The notes under the pieces were generated by a model. It worked only from the letters and a program-made list of their open reading frames with translations, did not search any database and had not been told where the DNA came from. DNA of 64,000 nucleotides, from assembly GCF_002019595.1 (NCBI RefSeq), contig NZ_KV917369.1, forward strand, positions 2,504,417 through 2,568,416. The letters run 5' to 3'. Shown one piece after another: positions 7,534-16,213 of the stretch; the first letter of the stretch is position 1, and each line of letters starts with the position of its first letter. This DNA is from Priestia abyssalis (GTDB taxonomy: Bacteria > Bacillota > Bacilli > Bacillales > Bacillaceae_H). Made by a program: the position numbers and the translations under genes.

Positions 7534-9660
7534 TTATTTAAATTCAATGGTTGTCAATTCTTTTGCATGAGTTTGTTTCGGATGCTTTTTCCCTAAAACG
7601 ATTAACCCTTTTTTGTTATCTTCCACAAACACATACACGTTTTCATCTGTACTCATAATGCCTTTAAGATTTTCTTTACTGCCGCCATTTGCATGCAAGA
7701 CTAGTTTATTATTTTGATCATATACATAAATATGTTTCTTCTTTTGGTCATGTCTGGCAACATACTGTTTATTTAATGTTTCCGCCTCATATACAGCATC
7801 TTTTTTGAAGTATCCTGCCATTTCAACCGCTTTCTCATCTTTTTTTACTTGTCCAATTACAGCAAAGTCGTGTGTTTTATGTTCAATAACAACAAAAGGC
7901 ATATCATCAACGATAAATAACGAACGCAGTTTTCCGTAATCTTCTTGATGATCAACTTGGAACAGTTTTACATCGTTTTTATAAACAACAATGTCACCAT
8001 TGACTGGATTATATACTGCTTTGTATGAACCTTCTTCCATCACTTTTTTCGTTACGCTTTCTGCAAAGATTTCAATGACGTCTTTTACAACTTGTTCAGT
8101 AAGGTCTAGTTGTTCTTGAGTTAATGCCTCTGATTCAAGCAGTGTTTCGGCAAGCTTTATCGTACGGCTTAAACGGTCAATGGAAGCTTGAGAAAATTGA
8201 CCTGTTTCAGAACCAACCACTGCGGACGAAACAAGCTCTTTAGCCTCTTTAATAGCTTTGATTAGAGCCTCTTTGTCCTTGTCGATTTGAATTTTTGATT
8301 TAATAAATAATTCGTGTGCTTCTTTTAATTGATTGTATGCATTTACAGCTTCTTCTTTTGTGATATTCATTTTTTTATATATTTTTTTCGCTTCTTTTTG
8401 AGCAGTTAAAAGAACGTCATACGTATGCTGCGGGTACTGACCGATGTCATTTCCAATGGAAATATCAGAAGAAAGGGTTTCATTAACTTGGACTAATTCA
8501 TTGTGTAACGAATTAACTTCTTCAATTTGTGTTCTGTTATAAAATTCATTATAAGCAGCTAAAACTTCTGATGCCGTTAACGGTTTGCTGTATAATCTCG
8601 CTAAAGCAACTTGTCCATCCAACACAATTCCGCCTGAACCGTTTGAACCAGGGTCAGCTCCAATAGCAAAATGAATATCAGGGTGATTCACTTTTCCGCT
8701 TGCTGCTTTAGAATTTACACGTTTTCCATCTAAATAAAGCGTTACTTTTTCTCCGTCATACGTCGCTAATAAATGATACGTTTTATTAGCTTCCATCTGA
8801 ACACCGACTTTTTGGTAGCTTCCTCCGATATGAGCCCAAAGTTCAACATATCCTGAGTTAGTTGATTCAAATCCGATACCGCCGCCCTGCGTGTTCATCA
8901 ATATGCCTTGGTTACGGATTTTGTTCATGGAAAACACAGTTTCTAACGTAAATGAATTTGCTGCTTTTGCTTTTTCCACATTCCCAAATGGTATATACCC
9001 AAAGTTATCGTTTTCACCTTTTAGCTGCAGAACTTCCTTTTTTAATGTTTCATCATACTGAATATTTGCATTACCTTTAAGTGAACCTTCAAGGTTAGAA
9101 GGGGAAAAGTCTTTCATCGTTTTGTCCAAGAAACTAAAATCAAAAACATCCGCTTTTGGAACTTCAACGTTTGGATCAATCACTTCTTCTTTTGTTTCTA
9201 CACTTATGGAGAGGGGTTTCTCACTTTCGTTATTAAATGAATCAATCGCGTATACTGTAATTTCATATTGTGTTTTTTGATCTAATCCGGATACAGATAA
9301 TGTTAATTGATTAGGAACTGGATCGCGATAAAACTCAGAAAACGCTAATAGTTCTTTTTTCACTTTGTTAGTCGCTTTATCACGAGCTGCTATACGATAT
9401 GAATGCACTAATTCATTATCTTTCGCTTGGTCAAAAGTGATGGTTGCAGAGTACTCGTTAACATCTTTAACTGTCAATTTGGCATCATCGGGAAAATAAG
9501 GTTTTTCACTATCACGATTTTCTGTGTACGTGAACAAATCTTTCATACCGCTTGAATCGGATGAAGCAAAAGCATGCAATGATAGGGTAGATACTAATAA
9601 AAAGATCAGAGCAATAATAGAAATGCTCTTTTTGGCGTTCATTAGACCAATAGCTTTCAT
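7534..9660 (-). CDS. Secreted FN3-LamG-FIVAR protein
   Basis: 708 residues from MKAIGLMNAKKS; this ATG is chosen because AAAGGAGG sits eight bases upstream. Order: signal peptide (cleavage near HAFASS), fibronectin type III domain (about 50-155), LamG/concanavalin-A-like domain (about 175-375, with FTLETVFSMN, HLLATYDGEKVTLYLDGKRV and VALARLYSKPLTASEV), two FIVAR-type helical modules (about 390-550), then a beta-rich tail of about 150 residues that I do not recognise. No LPXTG, SLH or transmembrane anchor is seen. LamG and FIVAR modules usually bind polysaccharide or wall material. Downstream in the same direction as the Tat-exported phosphoesterase, so the two may act on the same extracellular substrate. 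Confidence 0.85.
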   Translation of the reverse strand: MKAIGLMNAKKSISIIALIFLLVSTLSLHAFASSDSSGMKDLFTYTENRDSEKPYFPDDAKLTVKDVNEYSATITFDQAKDNELVHSYRIAARDKATNKVKKELLAFSEFYRDPVPNQLTLSVSGLDQKTQYEITVYAIDSFNNESEKPLSISVETKEEVIDPNVEVPKADVFDFSFLDKTMKDFSPSNLEGSLKGNANIQYDETLKKEVLQLKGENDNFGYIPFGNVEKAKAANSFTLETVFSMNKIRNQGILMNTQGGGIGFESTNSGYVELWAHIGGSYQKVGVQMEANKTYHLLATYDGEKVTLYLDGKRVNSKAASGKVNHPDIHFAIGADPGSNGSGGIVLDGQVALARLYSKPLTASEVLAAYNEFYNRTQIEEVNSLHNELVQVNETLSSDISIGNDIGQYPQHTYDVLLTAQKEAKKIYKKMNITKEEAVNAYNQLKEAHELFIKSKIQIDKDKEALIKAIKEAKELVSSAVVGSETGQFSQASIDRLSRTIKLAETLLESEALTQEQLDLTEQVVKDVIEIFAESVTKKVMEEGSYKAVYNPVNGDIVVYKNDVKLFQVDHQEDYGKLRSLFIVDDMPFVVIEHKTHDFAVIGQVKKDEKAVEMAGYFKKDAVYEAETLNKQYVARHDQKKKHIYVYDQNNKLVLHANGGSKENLKGIMSTDENVYVFVEDNKKGLIVLGKKHPKQTHAKELTTIEFK

Positions 9661-9731
9661 TTTAACTTCCTCCTTTATAAACATTTGTCATTTAAGAGTA
9701 TTATAGATAGGGAATATTATAAGGTTTAACA

Positions 9732-9899
9732 TTATTTAGATTGTGTTTTTTCTTCTTTTTCGTTAGAAGAAACTAAGTCAGTTGCCGATTTTTTAAATTC
9801 ACGCAATGTAGAGCCGACAGCCCGTCCGATTTCCGGGAGTTTTGAAGGCCCGAAGATAACTAAAGCAATGATTAAGATTATTAACTTAAGAAGGAAGGA
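9732..9899 (-). pseudogene. tatA-like frame lacking a start codon
   Basis: The frame reads [20 protein letters not shown] then [20 protein letters not shown] and an acidic/basic tail. The [12 protein letters not shown] hinge and amphipathic helix are diagnostic of TatA, the pore-forming subunit of twin-arginine export. A stop codon precedes the frame at 9900-9902 and there is no ATG, GTG or TTG before the transmembrane part. The frame overlaps the last codons of the phosphoesterase. It is therefore either a 5'-truncated relic or is reached by an unusual start or frameshift. Confidence 0.75.
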
Positions 9900-10926
9900 T
9901 TACTTCCCAATCTTTTCCTGTCCAATCGTTATTATGGAAATCACGTCGCTTTAAAATCACTTTATGATTGTATACTTCTACAATTAAACCTTGACTAAGC
10001 TCCTTATAACCTGGAGGAAGGTTTCCTTGTATTTTTCCACCCTCAACTTCCATGTAGCTGACAGAAGAAGTTCCTACAGAAGTAAAGTCTTTTTGGTGGA
10101 TAGATCTAGGATCATCCAACGGATAATGAGAGTGACCCGAGAATGTAATAACTTGCGGATATTCTTTTAACGTACTATAAAGTAATTCTATATTAATTTT
10201 TGTCCCCCACAAATCGCTTCCATAAACGGTTCCGGTAATATGTTGATGCAATAAAACAAAGATTGGTTTCTTAGGGTCGTCTTGCTGTGCTAATTTCAAT
10301 TGTTCTCCTAGCCAATGAATTTGTTGTTCTGAGAAGTAGCCATGTGTTGTACCATCTTCAGTACCAAGAACGATAAAGTGATAACCATTCACCACTTTAT
10401 GGTAGTAAAGAGCTTCCATTCCTGTTTTCTCTCGAAAACGTTTTTGAGCATCAATCGTTGATAAGCCGTTCCAATAATCATGATTTCCCATTGTCATCAT
10501 CGATACAGCTTGTGGATTAACTTTCTCATTATAAAGAGACATAAAACGATCATATTCTTCAACTAAACCATAATCTGTTAGATCACCAACAACAAGAAAA
10601 GCATCTTGTCTTGGAGCTAATTGGTTTAACTGGTCTAATGCTGCTGCAAACTTATTCATGTCAGCAGTTCCGCTTTTTTTAATATGAACATCACTGATTA
10701 CCGGAAACACTAAATTAGGCTCTGCTCTTAAGCTTGACGTGGAAGAGGAAGCTGAAACTATTGGCAGAGCAGGTAATAGATTTAATGAGTTGATGAATGT
10801 TAATCCAAGTGTTGCTCCAGCAAATTTAGTAGTTCGTCGTATAAAACTTCGGCGACCCATCCCTTCATTAAAAATATCGATATGCAGTAAGTTTTCCTTT
10901 TTCTCTTTAGCTTGTTCGTCTTTCAT
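9886..10926 (-). CDS. Tat-exported calcineurin-type metallophosphoesterase
   Basis: 346 residues starting at [10 protein letters not shown] (GAGAGGG six bases upstream; an upstream TTG frame lacks a ribosome site). The twin-arginine signal [20 protein letters not shown] precedes a hydrophobic core and an AxA-like site. All metallophosphoesterase motifs are present: [30 protein letters not shown] and GHSHYPL, giving a two-metal centre. Substrate unknown: a phosphodiester, teichoic acid or nucleotide is possible. Tat export fits a metal loaded in the cytoplasm. A tatA-like frame immediately downstream recalls the phoD-tatA-tatC cluster of B. subtilis, but tatC is absent here. Confidence 0.9.
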   Translation of the reverse strand: MKDEQAKEKKENLLHIDIFNEGMGRRSFIRRTTKFAGATLGLTFINSLNLLPALPIVSASSSTSSLRAEPNLVFPVISDVHIKKSGTADMNKFAAALDQLNQLAPRQDAFLVVGDLTDYGLVEEYDRFMSLYNEKVNPQAVSMMTMGNHDYWNGLSTIDAQKRFREKTGMEALYYHKVVNGYHFIVLGTEDGTTHGYFSEQQIHWLGEQLKLAQQDDPKKPIFVLLHQHITGTVYGSDLWGTKINIELLYSTLKEYPQVITFSGHSHYPLDDPRSIHQKDFTSVGTSSVSYMEVEGGKIQGNLPPGYKELSQGLIVEVYNHKVILKRRDFHNNDWTGKDWEVILPS

Positions 10927-11525
10927 TATTTTCCCTCTCTCTAATAATTTTTTGTTCAACTATTAGTATAGAAAGAGAATGTTAATGGAAATTTTGTGTT
11001 TCTTTAAAATAAAGTAAACAAAACACAGACAAAAAATATAAACAAAAACAATTCCCCCTGACACAAAAATAAAAACAAACAAATAGTAATTTTTTAATTC
11101 ATATATTAGCAGTTTTATTTCTATCATGGAAAATGATCGCATTAGCGATAAAAAGCAAAGAATGAAGAGTAATCCCCACATAAATGACCTTGTTGTTTCA
11201 CTAAAAAGGGAAATAAAATCAGGAGAAGAGTTTGTGATATATGGTTTATTTCCTTTGTATTTTTTTTCGAATAAATAAAGTTATGTTGAGAATGACAAAA
11301 AAGGGAGGGAACTAAAGGAATAAAGCTTTTTAAACAGAAGGCTGCAATTCTTCAGTAAAGCAACAAGCGCTGCTCCTTATCATATTGAACAAACGGAGCA
11401 ATAGCTGAGGATTAATCAAAAGAAATGGGTATCAAAAAATCATCAGATTAATAGAGTCTGATGATTTTTTGATTGCGGATAAGAATGGTTCGGTTAACTA
11501 TAATGCCAATCTCTTAGATTTACTT
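10927..11525. other. Intergenic region with one strong hairpin
   Basis: A weak 72-codon hydrophobic frame on the minus strand (10963-11181) lacks a ribosome site and is not called. 11182-11433 shows no gene; the right part ends in the terminator at 11434. Confidence 0.4.
11434..11470. terminator. Bidirectional terminator beside the AbrB-type gene
   Basis: AAAAAATCATCAGA / TCTGATGATTTTTT, perfect 14-base arms, nine-base loop. It lies just downstream of the leftward AbrB-type gene. Confidence 0.85.
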
Positions 11526-11807
11526 TTACGCGAGTTGCAGTTTAGCTTCTAATTCTTTTATTAGTTTCATTGTTTCTTCACGACTCAACACGACTTTTCC
11601 GTTAGCAAGTATGATATTGTTATTTGAAACCTTCCCTGTTACCATACATGCATTATGGGCTGTATATTTTTTAAGAACAATTTTTTCTCCGTCAACAAAG
11701 ATTTCGACAGGATCTTTTATTTTAAGATCCATAGCCTTTCTTAATTCGACTGGTACAACAATACGTCCTAATTCATCTATTTTGCGAACAATACCTGTTG
11801 ATTTCAT
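11526..11807 (-). CDS. AbrB/Abh-type transition-state regulator
   Basis: 93 residues. The N-terminal swapped-hairpin DNA-binding domain (MKSTGIVRKIDELGRIVVPV, ELRKAMDL, EIFVDGEKIVLKKY) is typical of AbrB and its paralogue Abh, with the conserved DELGR and the Cys of NACMVTG. The C-terminal oligomerisation domain is present. Ribosome site GGAGGAAACAA. AbrB-type proteins repress post-exponential genes. I cannot decide between AbrB, Abh or a further paralogue, so no symbol is given. Confidence 0.92.
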   Translation of the reverse strand: MKSTGIVRKIDELGRIVVPVELRKAMDLKIKDPVEIFVDGEKIVLKKYTAHNACMVTGKVSNNNIILANGKVVLSREETMKLIKELEAKLQLA

Positions 11808-12004
11808 TTGTTTCCTCCATTGTGTAATTTCTGATATTATTTTTAGAGTTGAAAAATGTACTATGATCGGTCATTTATAAAACTTCGATTTATCAATAAA
11901 ATTTACGGGGGATAAATATAACTTTTTTTCTATTTTTTCGTCGCGATACTATATAGATCGATGTAGAAAATTCGACATGACCAAAGAACGGCCATCAATT
12001 AAAA

Positions 12005-12039
12005 TAAAAGGGCAGTGATATAATATCACCGCCCTTTTC
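12005..12039. terminator. Terminator of deoD
   Basis: AAAAGGGCAGTGATAT / ATATCACCGCCCTTTT with one A-C mismatch; T-tails on both strands. Confidence 0.8.
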
Positions 12040-12065
12040 ATATAAGGAACATTCTCTGAATCAAT

Positions 12066-12773
12066 CTATTTGGTAATCAGTGCTTCTAATGCCATGATAA
12101 TCATATCATTAAAAGTCGTTTGACGCTCTTCTGCGGTTGTTTCTTCGCCTGTGAAAATGTGATCACTGACAGTTAGGACCGTTAAGGCATGAGCACCGTA
12201 TTTGGCAGCTAACGTATATAACGCGGTTGTTTCCATCTCTACCGCCAGAACTCCGTAATTTCCTAATTTCTCAACCATTTCCATGCTGTCACGGTAGAAT
12301 ACATCCGCTGTTAACACATTGCCAACGCGAATATCAATTCCTTTTTCCACCCCGGCATGATAAGCTTTCTGCAATAACGGGAAATCGGCGCATGGAGCGA
12401 AATCAAATCCAGGGAATGTGGCACGGTTTATGTTGGAATCTGTGCACGTAGTCATCGCAAGAATCACATCACGAACTTTTACATCCTTTTGGATTGCACC
12501 GCAAGTACCAACACGAATTAAGTTTTTCACACCATAATCACGAATTAACTCATTCACATAAATAGAAATAGATGGAATTCCCATTCCCGTACCTTGCACA
12601 GAAACAGGCTTTCCTTTATATGTTCCCGTAAAACCTAACATTCCTCGCACATTGTTGTAGCAAGTAACGTCCTCTAAAAAAGTTTCCGCAATATATTTTG
12701 CGCGTAATGGATCTCCCGGTAAAAGGATGTTTTCTGCAATATCTCCTTGCTTCGCATTAATATGAACACTCAT
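12066..12773 (-). CDS. deoD: Purine nucleoside phosphorylase, DeoD type
   Basis: 235 residues, the usual length of the hexameric enzyme that splits purine (deoxy)nucleosides with phosphate. Seen: [58 protein letters not shown] and [18 protein letters not shown], covering phosphate, ribose and base sites. It follows the MFS gene by 70 bases in the same direction. There is no Shine-Dalgarno at normal distance; the only one lies 49 bases upstream behind a hairpin (see 12774-12830). Confidence 0.95.
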   Translation of the reverse strand: MSVHINAKQGDIAENILLPGDPLRAKYIAETFLEDVTCYNNVRGMLGFTGTYKGKPVSVQGTGMGIPSISIYVNELIRDYGVKNLIRVGTCGAIQKDVKVRDVILAMTTCTDSNINRATFPGFDFAPCADFPLLQKAYHAGVEKGIDIRVGNVLTADVFYRDSMEMVEKLGNYGVLAVEMETTALYTLAAKYGAHALTVLTVSDHIFTGEETTAEERQTTFNDMIIMALEALITK

Positions 12774-12830
12774 AATGTCATGGTTATAATAAGGTTATTT
12801 CTACCAAATTATAACCATTTACACCTCCTT
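12774..12830 (-). promoter_or_regulatory. Structured translation-initiation region of deoD
   Basis: On the minus strand AAGGAGG (12823-12829) is followed by an 11-bp hairpin (12808-12818 with 12780-12790, ATGGTTATAAT-type arms, 17-base loop) and six bases before the deoD ATG. If the hairpin folds, the effective spacing becomes about ten bases. Two minute frames occur: ATG-GTT-ATA-ATT-TGG-TAG, whose ATG lies just after the Shine-Dalgarno, and ATG-ACA-TTA-TGA, whose stop overlaps the deoD start. Confidence 0.6.
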
Positions 12831-12843
12831 AAAATGTTTAGTT

Positions 12844-14031
12844 TTACACTCCTGCAGCTTTTGTCTTTTCTTCTACAATCGCTGTTTGATGAATCGCTGG
12901 TCTTGTGACTGAAAACAGGGCACATATAAGAGCCAGTAAAATGAATATGCCGCCGATTGATGCATTGTACAGGACCGAATATTGATCAATGACAATCCCG
13001 CCCACCATTGACCCAAAAGCAATTCCAAAATGCAATGCTGAATTATTCAAGCTTTGCTGGATATCAGATGATTCAGGGGCTGATTCAATTAAATAGTTTT
13101 GTTGAGCGGGGGTAATGGCCCAACTTAACATACTCCATATGATCATCATTGTTACAAATAGCGGAATCGAAAATGTTACCTTGTTTAATCCAAATAAGAC
13201 AACGGTGAATAAAGAAATAATGGATAGGATACTTGTTTTAGAACCCCATTTGTCCGCCGCCCATCCTCCTATCCCGCCGCCAAATACGGCCGCAATACCA
13301 AAGATGAAATAAAAAATACTTACCCACGCTGCGTTTAAATGTAAAGCAGTTTTTAAAAAGGGCGTTAGATAAGCATACAGCGTTAAATGTCCTGTTAAAA
13401 ATAATAAAGACGTTAATTGCGCCGTTACAAGTTTAGCGTTTTTTAATGTCTGGAATTGCTGACGCAGCGGAATAACCGGTTTTGGCTCAATTTTTCCTAA
13501 AAACGCATAAACGCCGATCATTGAAATAAGAGTGAAAATGGCAATTAATAGAAATGGGGCGCGCCAGCCAAAATGATTTCCAATAACCAGACCTATCGGA
13601 ACACCCAACACTAGAGAACCGCTGATTCCCATATAAATGACTCCGATTGCTCTTGCCCGATAGCCTTCTTTCACTATGCTGGATGCAATCGTAATACATA
13701 ATACGACTAAGAGCGAACCGCTTGCAGCTGATAATACCCTTGAAACCATCAGTATCATAAAATTAGGGCTTATGTAAGACATTACGTTCCCAATAAAAAA
13801 TATGAACAATGTCCAAAGGCATAAAGATTTCCGTTCGATTTTTGCTGTCAATGTTAAAAGAATGGGAGCTGCAATCGCAAAGACAAGTGAAAAAACGGTG
13901 ATTAGCTGCCCCGCGGTGCTAATAGAGATTTGCAGATCATTGGCTACTAGGTCTAACGTTCCTCCGATGATAAGCTCTACCATTCCTACAACAAACGAAG
14001 CAATTGCTAAAATGTAAACTCTAAAGTTCAT
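12844..14031 (-). CDS. MFS transporter, DHA1 type (possible nucleoside or drug exporter)
   Basis: 395 residues with twelve hydrophobic segments and the family signatures near loop 2-3 (LTAKIERKSLCLWTLF) and in TM5 (GVPIGLVIGNHFGWRAPFLL). It resembles the YbcL/AraJ/NepI group of small-molecule exporters. Ribosome site GAAAGGAGAG. It lies upstream of deoD in one transcription unit, which makes a purine nucleoside a reasonable substrate guess (inference only). A 22-bp dyad overlaps its promoter region, pointing to a dedicated repressor. Confidence 0.85.
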   Translation of the reverse strand: MNFRVYILAIASFVVGMVELIIGGTLDLVANDLQISISTAGQLITVFSLVFAIAAPILLTLTAKIERKSLCLWTLFIFFIGNVMSYISPNFMILMVSRVLSAASGSLLVVLCITIASSIVKEGYRARAIGVIYMGISGSLVLGVPIGLVIGNHFGWRAPFLLIAIFTLISMIGVYAFLGKIEPKPVIPLRQQFQTLKNAKLVTAQLTSLLFLTGHLTLYAYLTPFLKTALHLNAAWVSIFYFIFGIAAVFGGGIGGWAADKWGSKTSILSIISLFTVVLFGLNKVTFSIPLFVTMMIIWSMLSWAITPAQQNYLIESAPESSDIQQSLNNSALHFGIAFGSMVGGIVIDQYSVLYNASIGGIFILLALICALFSVTRPAIHQTAIVEEKTKAAGV

Positions 14032-14063
14032 ATGGAGTCTCTCCTTTCAAAAATCTATCCAAA

Positions 14064-14115
14064 AAGTTACCATATCGGTAGTAACTTTTTTTGGTTACTA
14101 CCGATATGGTAACTT
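14064..14115. promoter_or_regulatory. 22-bp perfect dyad upstream of the MFS-deoD unit
   Basis: Arms 14064-14085 and 14094-14115 are perfect reverse complements (core GTTACCATATCGGTAGTAAC), loop eight bases. Each arm is itself nearly symmetrical (GTTAC...GTAAC with TACC-ATAT-GGTA inside), so this may be two operator sites facing each other. It lies 33 bases before the MFS start. There is no T-run suited to termination of a flanking gene on the minus strand. Confidence 0.7.
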
Positions 14116-14440
14116 AAATGAATTTGAATGACAAGCAAATTTTTATTTGAATTTTCGCTTATAAAAAATGGACATCAAATGAAAACGTTTTTTCTTACAC
14201 AATCTAAAAATGAATATTAAATGTTTATTTGATGATTCAAACGGAGAGAAGGTGAAAATATCTGTCGGTTATTTGTCACTGTAAGAGTTGATAAGCACCT
14301 CAACGGTTTACTTCCGAATCTTTACAGTTAAAGTTGAATAAAAATTAGATAGAAAGCGTCAACCATCAATGTTTTTTAAGGAATTTACCGTACGGCTGAA
14401 TACAGTTTGTACAATTCTACAAGAAGGGAAGGAAGCGTTG
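14116..14440. other. Upstream region of alr
   Basis: No gene. TGAAAACGTTTTTT near 14178 resembles half of a catabolite-response element but is too degenerate to call. The alr ribosome site AAGGAAGG is at the right edge. Confidence 0.35.
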
Positions 14441-15595
14441 ATGGAAAATCTTTGTCGAGAAACTTGGATAGAAGTAAATCTTGATGCGATTGAGAACAAC
14501 TTGCGAGCGATTCGCCGGCATATTCCCAAAAAGAGCAAAATTATGGCTGTCGTAAAAGCGAACGCTTATGGTCATGGTTCGGTAGAAGTAGCACGCCATA
14601 CACTGGAAAATGGGGCGAGTGAGCTCGCTGTTGCCTCGCTGAAGGAAGCAATCGTCTTAAGAAAAGCGGGGATTACAGAACCTATCCTTGTACTTGGCTT
14701 TACATCGGTTGGGTGTGTTAAAGAGGCAGCTGTTTGGAATGTAGAGTTAACAGCATTTCAGGCTGATTGGATTAAAGAAGCTAACAGGATATTGACAAAA
14801 GAAGTGATGACTAACCAGTTGGCTATTCATATTAATGTGGATACTGGGATGGGACGGATAGGTGTACGTACAAAAGAAGAGCTTTTAGCGAGTGTAGAAG
14901 CTCTAACGACTAGTAAATTCCTCAGATGGTCAGGAATCTATACGCATTTTTCAACAGCTGATGAACCAGATACTAGACTAACAAGACTCCAGCACAATCT
15001 GTTCATAAGTTTTCTTCGCTTTTTAGAACGTCAAGGCTTTGAACTTCCTACCGTGCATATGAATAATACGGCTGCTGCTATCGCTTTCCCAGAATTTAGC
15101 GCTGATATGATTCGTTTAGGTATAGGCCTATATGGATTATATCCATCAACACATATTAAACAGTTAAAACTTGTTAAGCTTGAACCTGTATTAAGCTTGA
15201 AGACACGTATATCTTATGTGAAAAATATGATGACAGGACCACCGAGCATTAGTTATGGTGCTGCGTACATAGCAAAAATTGGAGAAGTAATTGCGACATT
15301 GCCAATCGGGTATGCTGACGGTTATTCACGTGCACTTTCCAACCGTGGGTTTGTACTTCATCGTGGACGACGGGTACCGGTGGTGGGAAGAGTTACAATG
15401 GATTTTCTAATGGTTAGTTTAGGGGACGGGGAAGGAAAGCAAGGGGATGAAGTTGTTATTTACGGTCGGCAAAACGAAGCTGAGATTTCCGTTGATGAAG
15501 TTGCTGAGATGCTCGGTACGATAAACTATGAAGTTGTATCTACATTGAGCCGTCGCATCCCCCGTTTATTTATAAAGAATGAGAGTAATCACTGA
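14441..15595 (+). CDS. alr: Alanine racemase
   Basis: 384 residues from MENLCRETWIEVNLDAIENN, start chosen for AAGGAAGG upstream. PLP enzyme interconverting L- and D-alanine for the cell wall. PLP lysine in VVKANAYGHG (about residue 40), the second catalytic base Tyr in SYGAAY (about residue 268), and the C-terminal domain with GRVTMDFLMV are all present. B. subtilis has two alanine racemases; which this is cannot be told. Followed by a DinB-like relic, not by the ndoAI/ndoA toxin genes that flank one B. subtilis copy. Confidence 0.93.
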   Translation: MENLCRETWIEVNLDAIENNLRAIRRHIPKKSKIMAVVKANAYGHGSVEVARHTLENGASELAVASLKEAIVLRKAGITEPILVLGFTSVGCVKEAAVWNVELTAFQADWIKEANRILTKEVMTNQLAIHINVDTGMGRIGVRTKEELLASVEALTTSKFLRWSGIYTHFSTADEPDTRLTRLQHNLFISFLRFLERQGFELPTVHMNNTAAAIAFPEFSADMIRLGIGLYGLYPSTHIKQLKLVKLEPVLSLKTRISYVKNMMTGPPSISYGAAYIAKIGEVIATLPIGYADGYSRALSNRGFVLHRGRRVPVVGRVTMDFLMVSLGDGEGKQGDEVVIYGRQNEAEISVDEVAEMLGTINYEVVSTLSRRIPRLFIKNESNH

Positions 15596-15625
15596 GGAGT
15601 AAGCAGGATATAGAACAAAGGAGGG

Positions 15626-15838
15626 GTTGCTAAAGAGGAACTAATCCAGCAGTTAAAGGAAAGTCGCACTAATCTTATACAATCCCTTGAATCATTTTCC
15701 CTAGAGGACTTTACCCAGATATATGTGATTCAAGATAAAGAGCAATCCTTACAGTCTTATATGAGTGCAATGGTAGAGCATGACAAGTTTCATATTAAGC
15801 AAGTTAAGACTTTTTTGAGTAAATACGGTCACTGCTAG
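15626..15838 (+). pseudogene. Shortened DinB/ClbS-like relic without a start codon
   Basis: A strong AAAGGAGGGG is followed by a frame reading VAKEELIQQLKESRTNLIQ then SLESFSLEDF, ending MVEHDKFHIKQVKTFLSKYG. The beginning (EL...LKESR..L...) and end (..HD..H..Q...FL) match the DinB-fold ClbS/DfsB type, but the central third is absent and the first codon is GTT, with a TAG just upstream. A start-codon mutation plus an internal deletion explains it best. Confidence 0.5.
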
Positions 15839-16213
15839 GATGAATGTTTTTTCTAGAAAAAATTCTTATTGAAAAACAGGTAAGGAGGCCCCCCTTTAAC
15901 AGAGAACTTGCTTAATTAATTAAATATTTATAATTCGTTAACATTAGCTAAATAAAATGATGATAACTTTAAATTGTAACGATGAAGACAACAATATTCG
16001 ATGTAGAATAGGGTGGTTTAATAAAATGGTTACTAAAGTAGGCATAAATTTTTTATTTTTAATGGTACATTTTTATTTGATCTGATTGGCACCTGAAATT
16101 TTTATATCGTATAAGAATTTAATCATGAACCCACATGTCAGCAAATTCAATGCTGGCTTTTTTATTGTGTGAAGTAAAAAAGGCATGGTTTTCCCATACC
16201 GAATGAATTCATT
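15839..16213. other. Intergenic region
   Basis: No gene. Contains a plus-strand terminator-like hairpin at 16137-16164 (GTCAGCA / TGCTGGC, then TTTTTTA) and a weak hairpin at 16180-16200 that may end the leftward cupin gene. Confidence 0.5.

Noticed and set aside
9700..9760. Sequencing of the region as an intergenic spacer only
   Set aside because: The minus strand clearly encodes TatA-like sequence, so it is listed as a relic rather than as empty.
10963..11181. 72-codon hydrophobic frame on the minus strand upstream of the phosphoesterase
   Set aside because: No ribosome site, extreme AT content and Phe/Ile/Tyr-rich composition expected by chance in such DNA.
14169..14195. TGAAAACGTTTTTT as a CcpA catabolite-response element
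   Set aside because: The right half lacks the required CA ending; too degenerate in AT-rich DNA.
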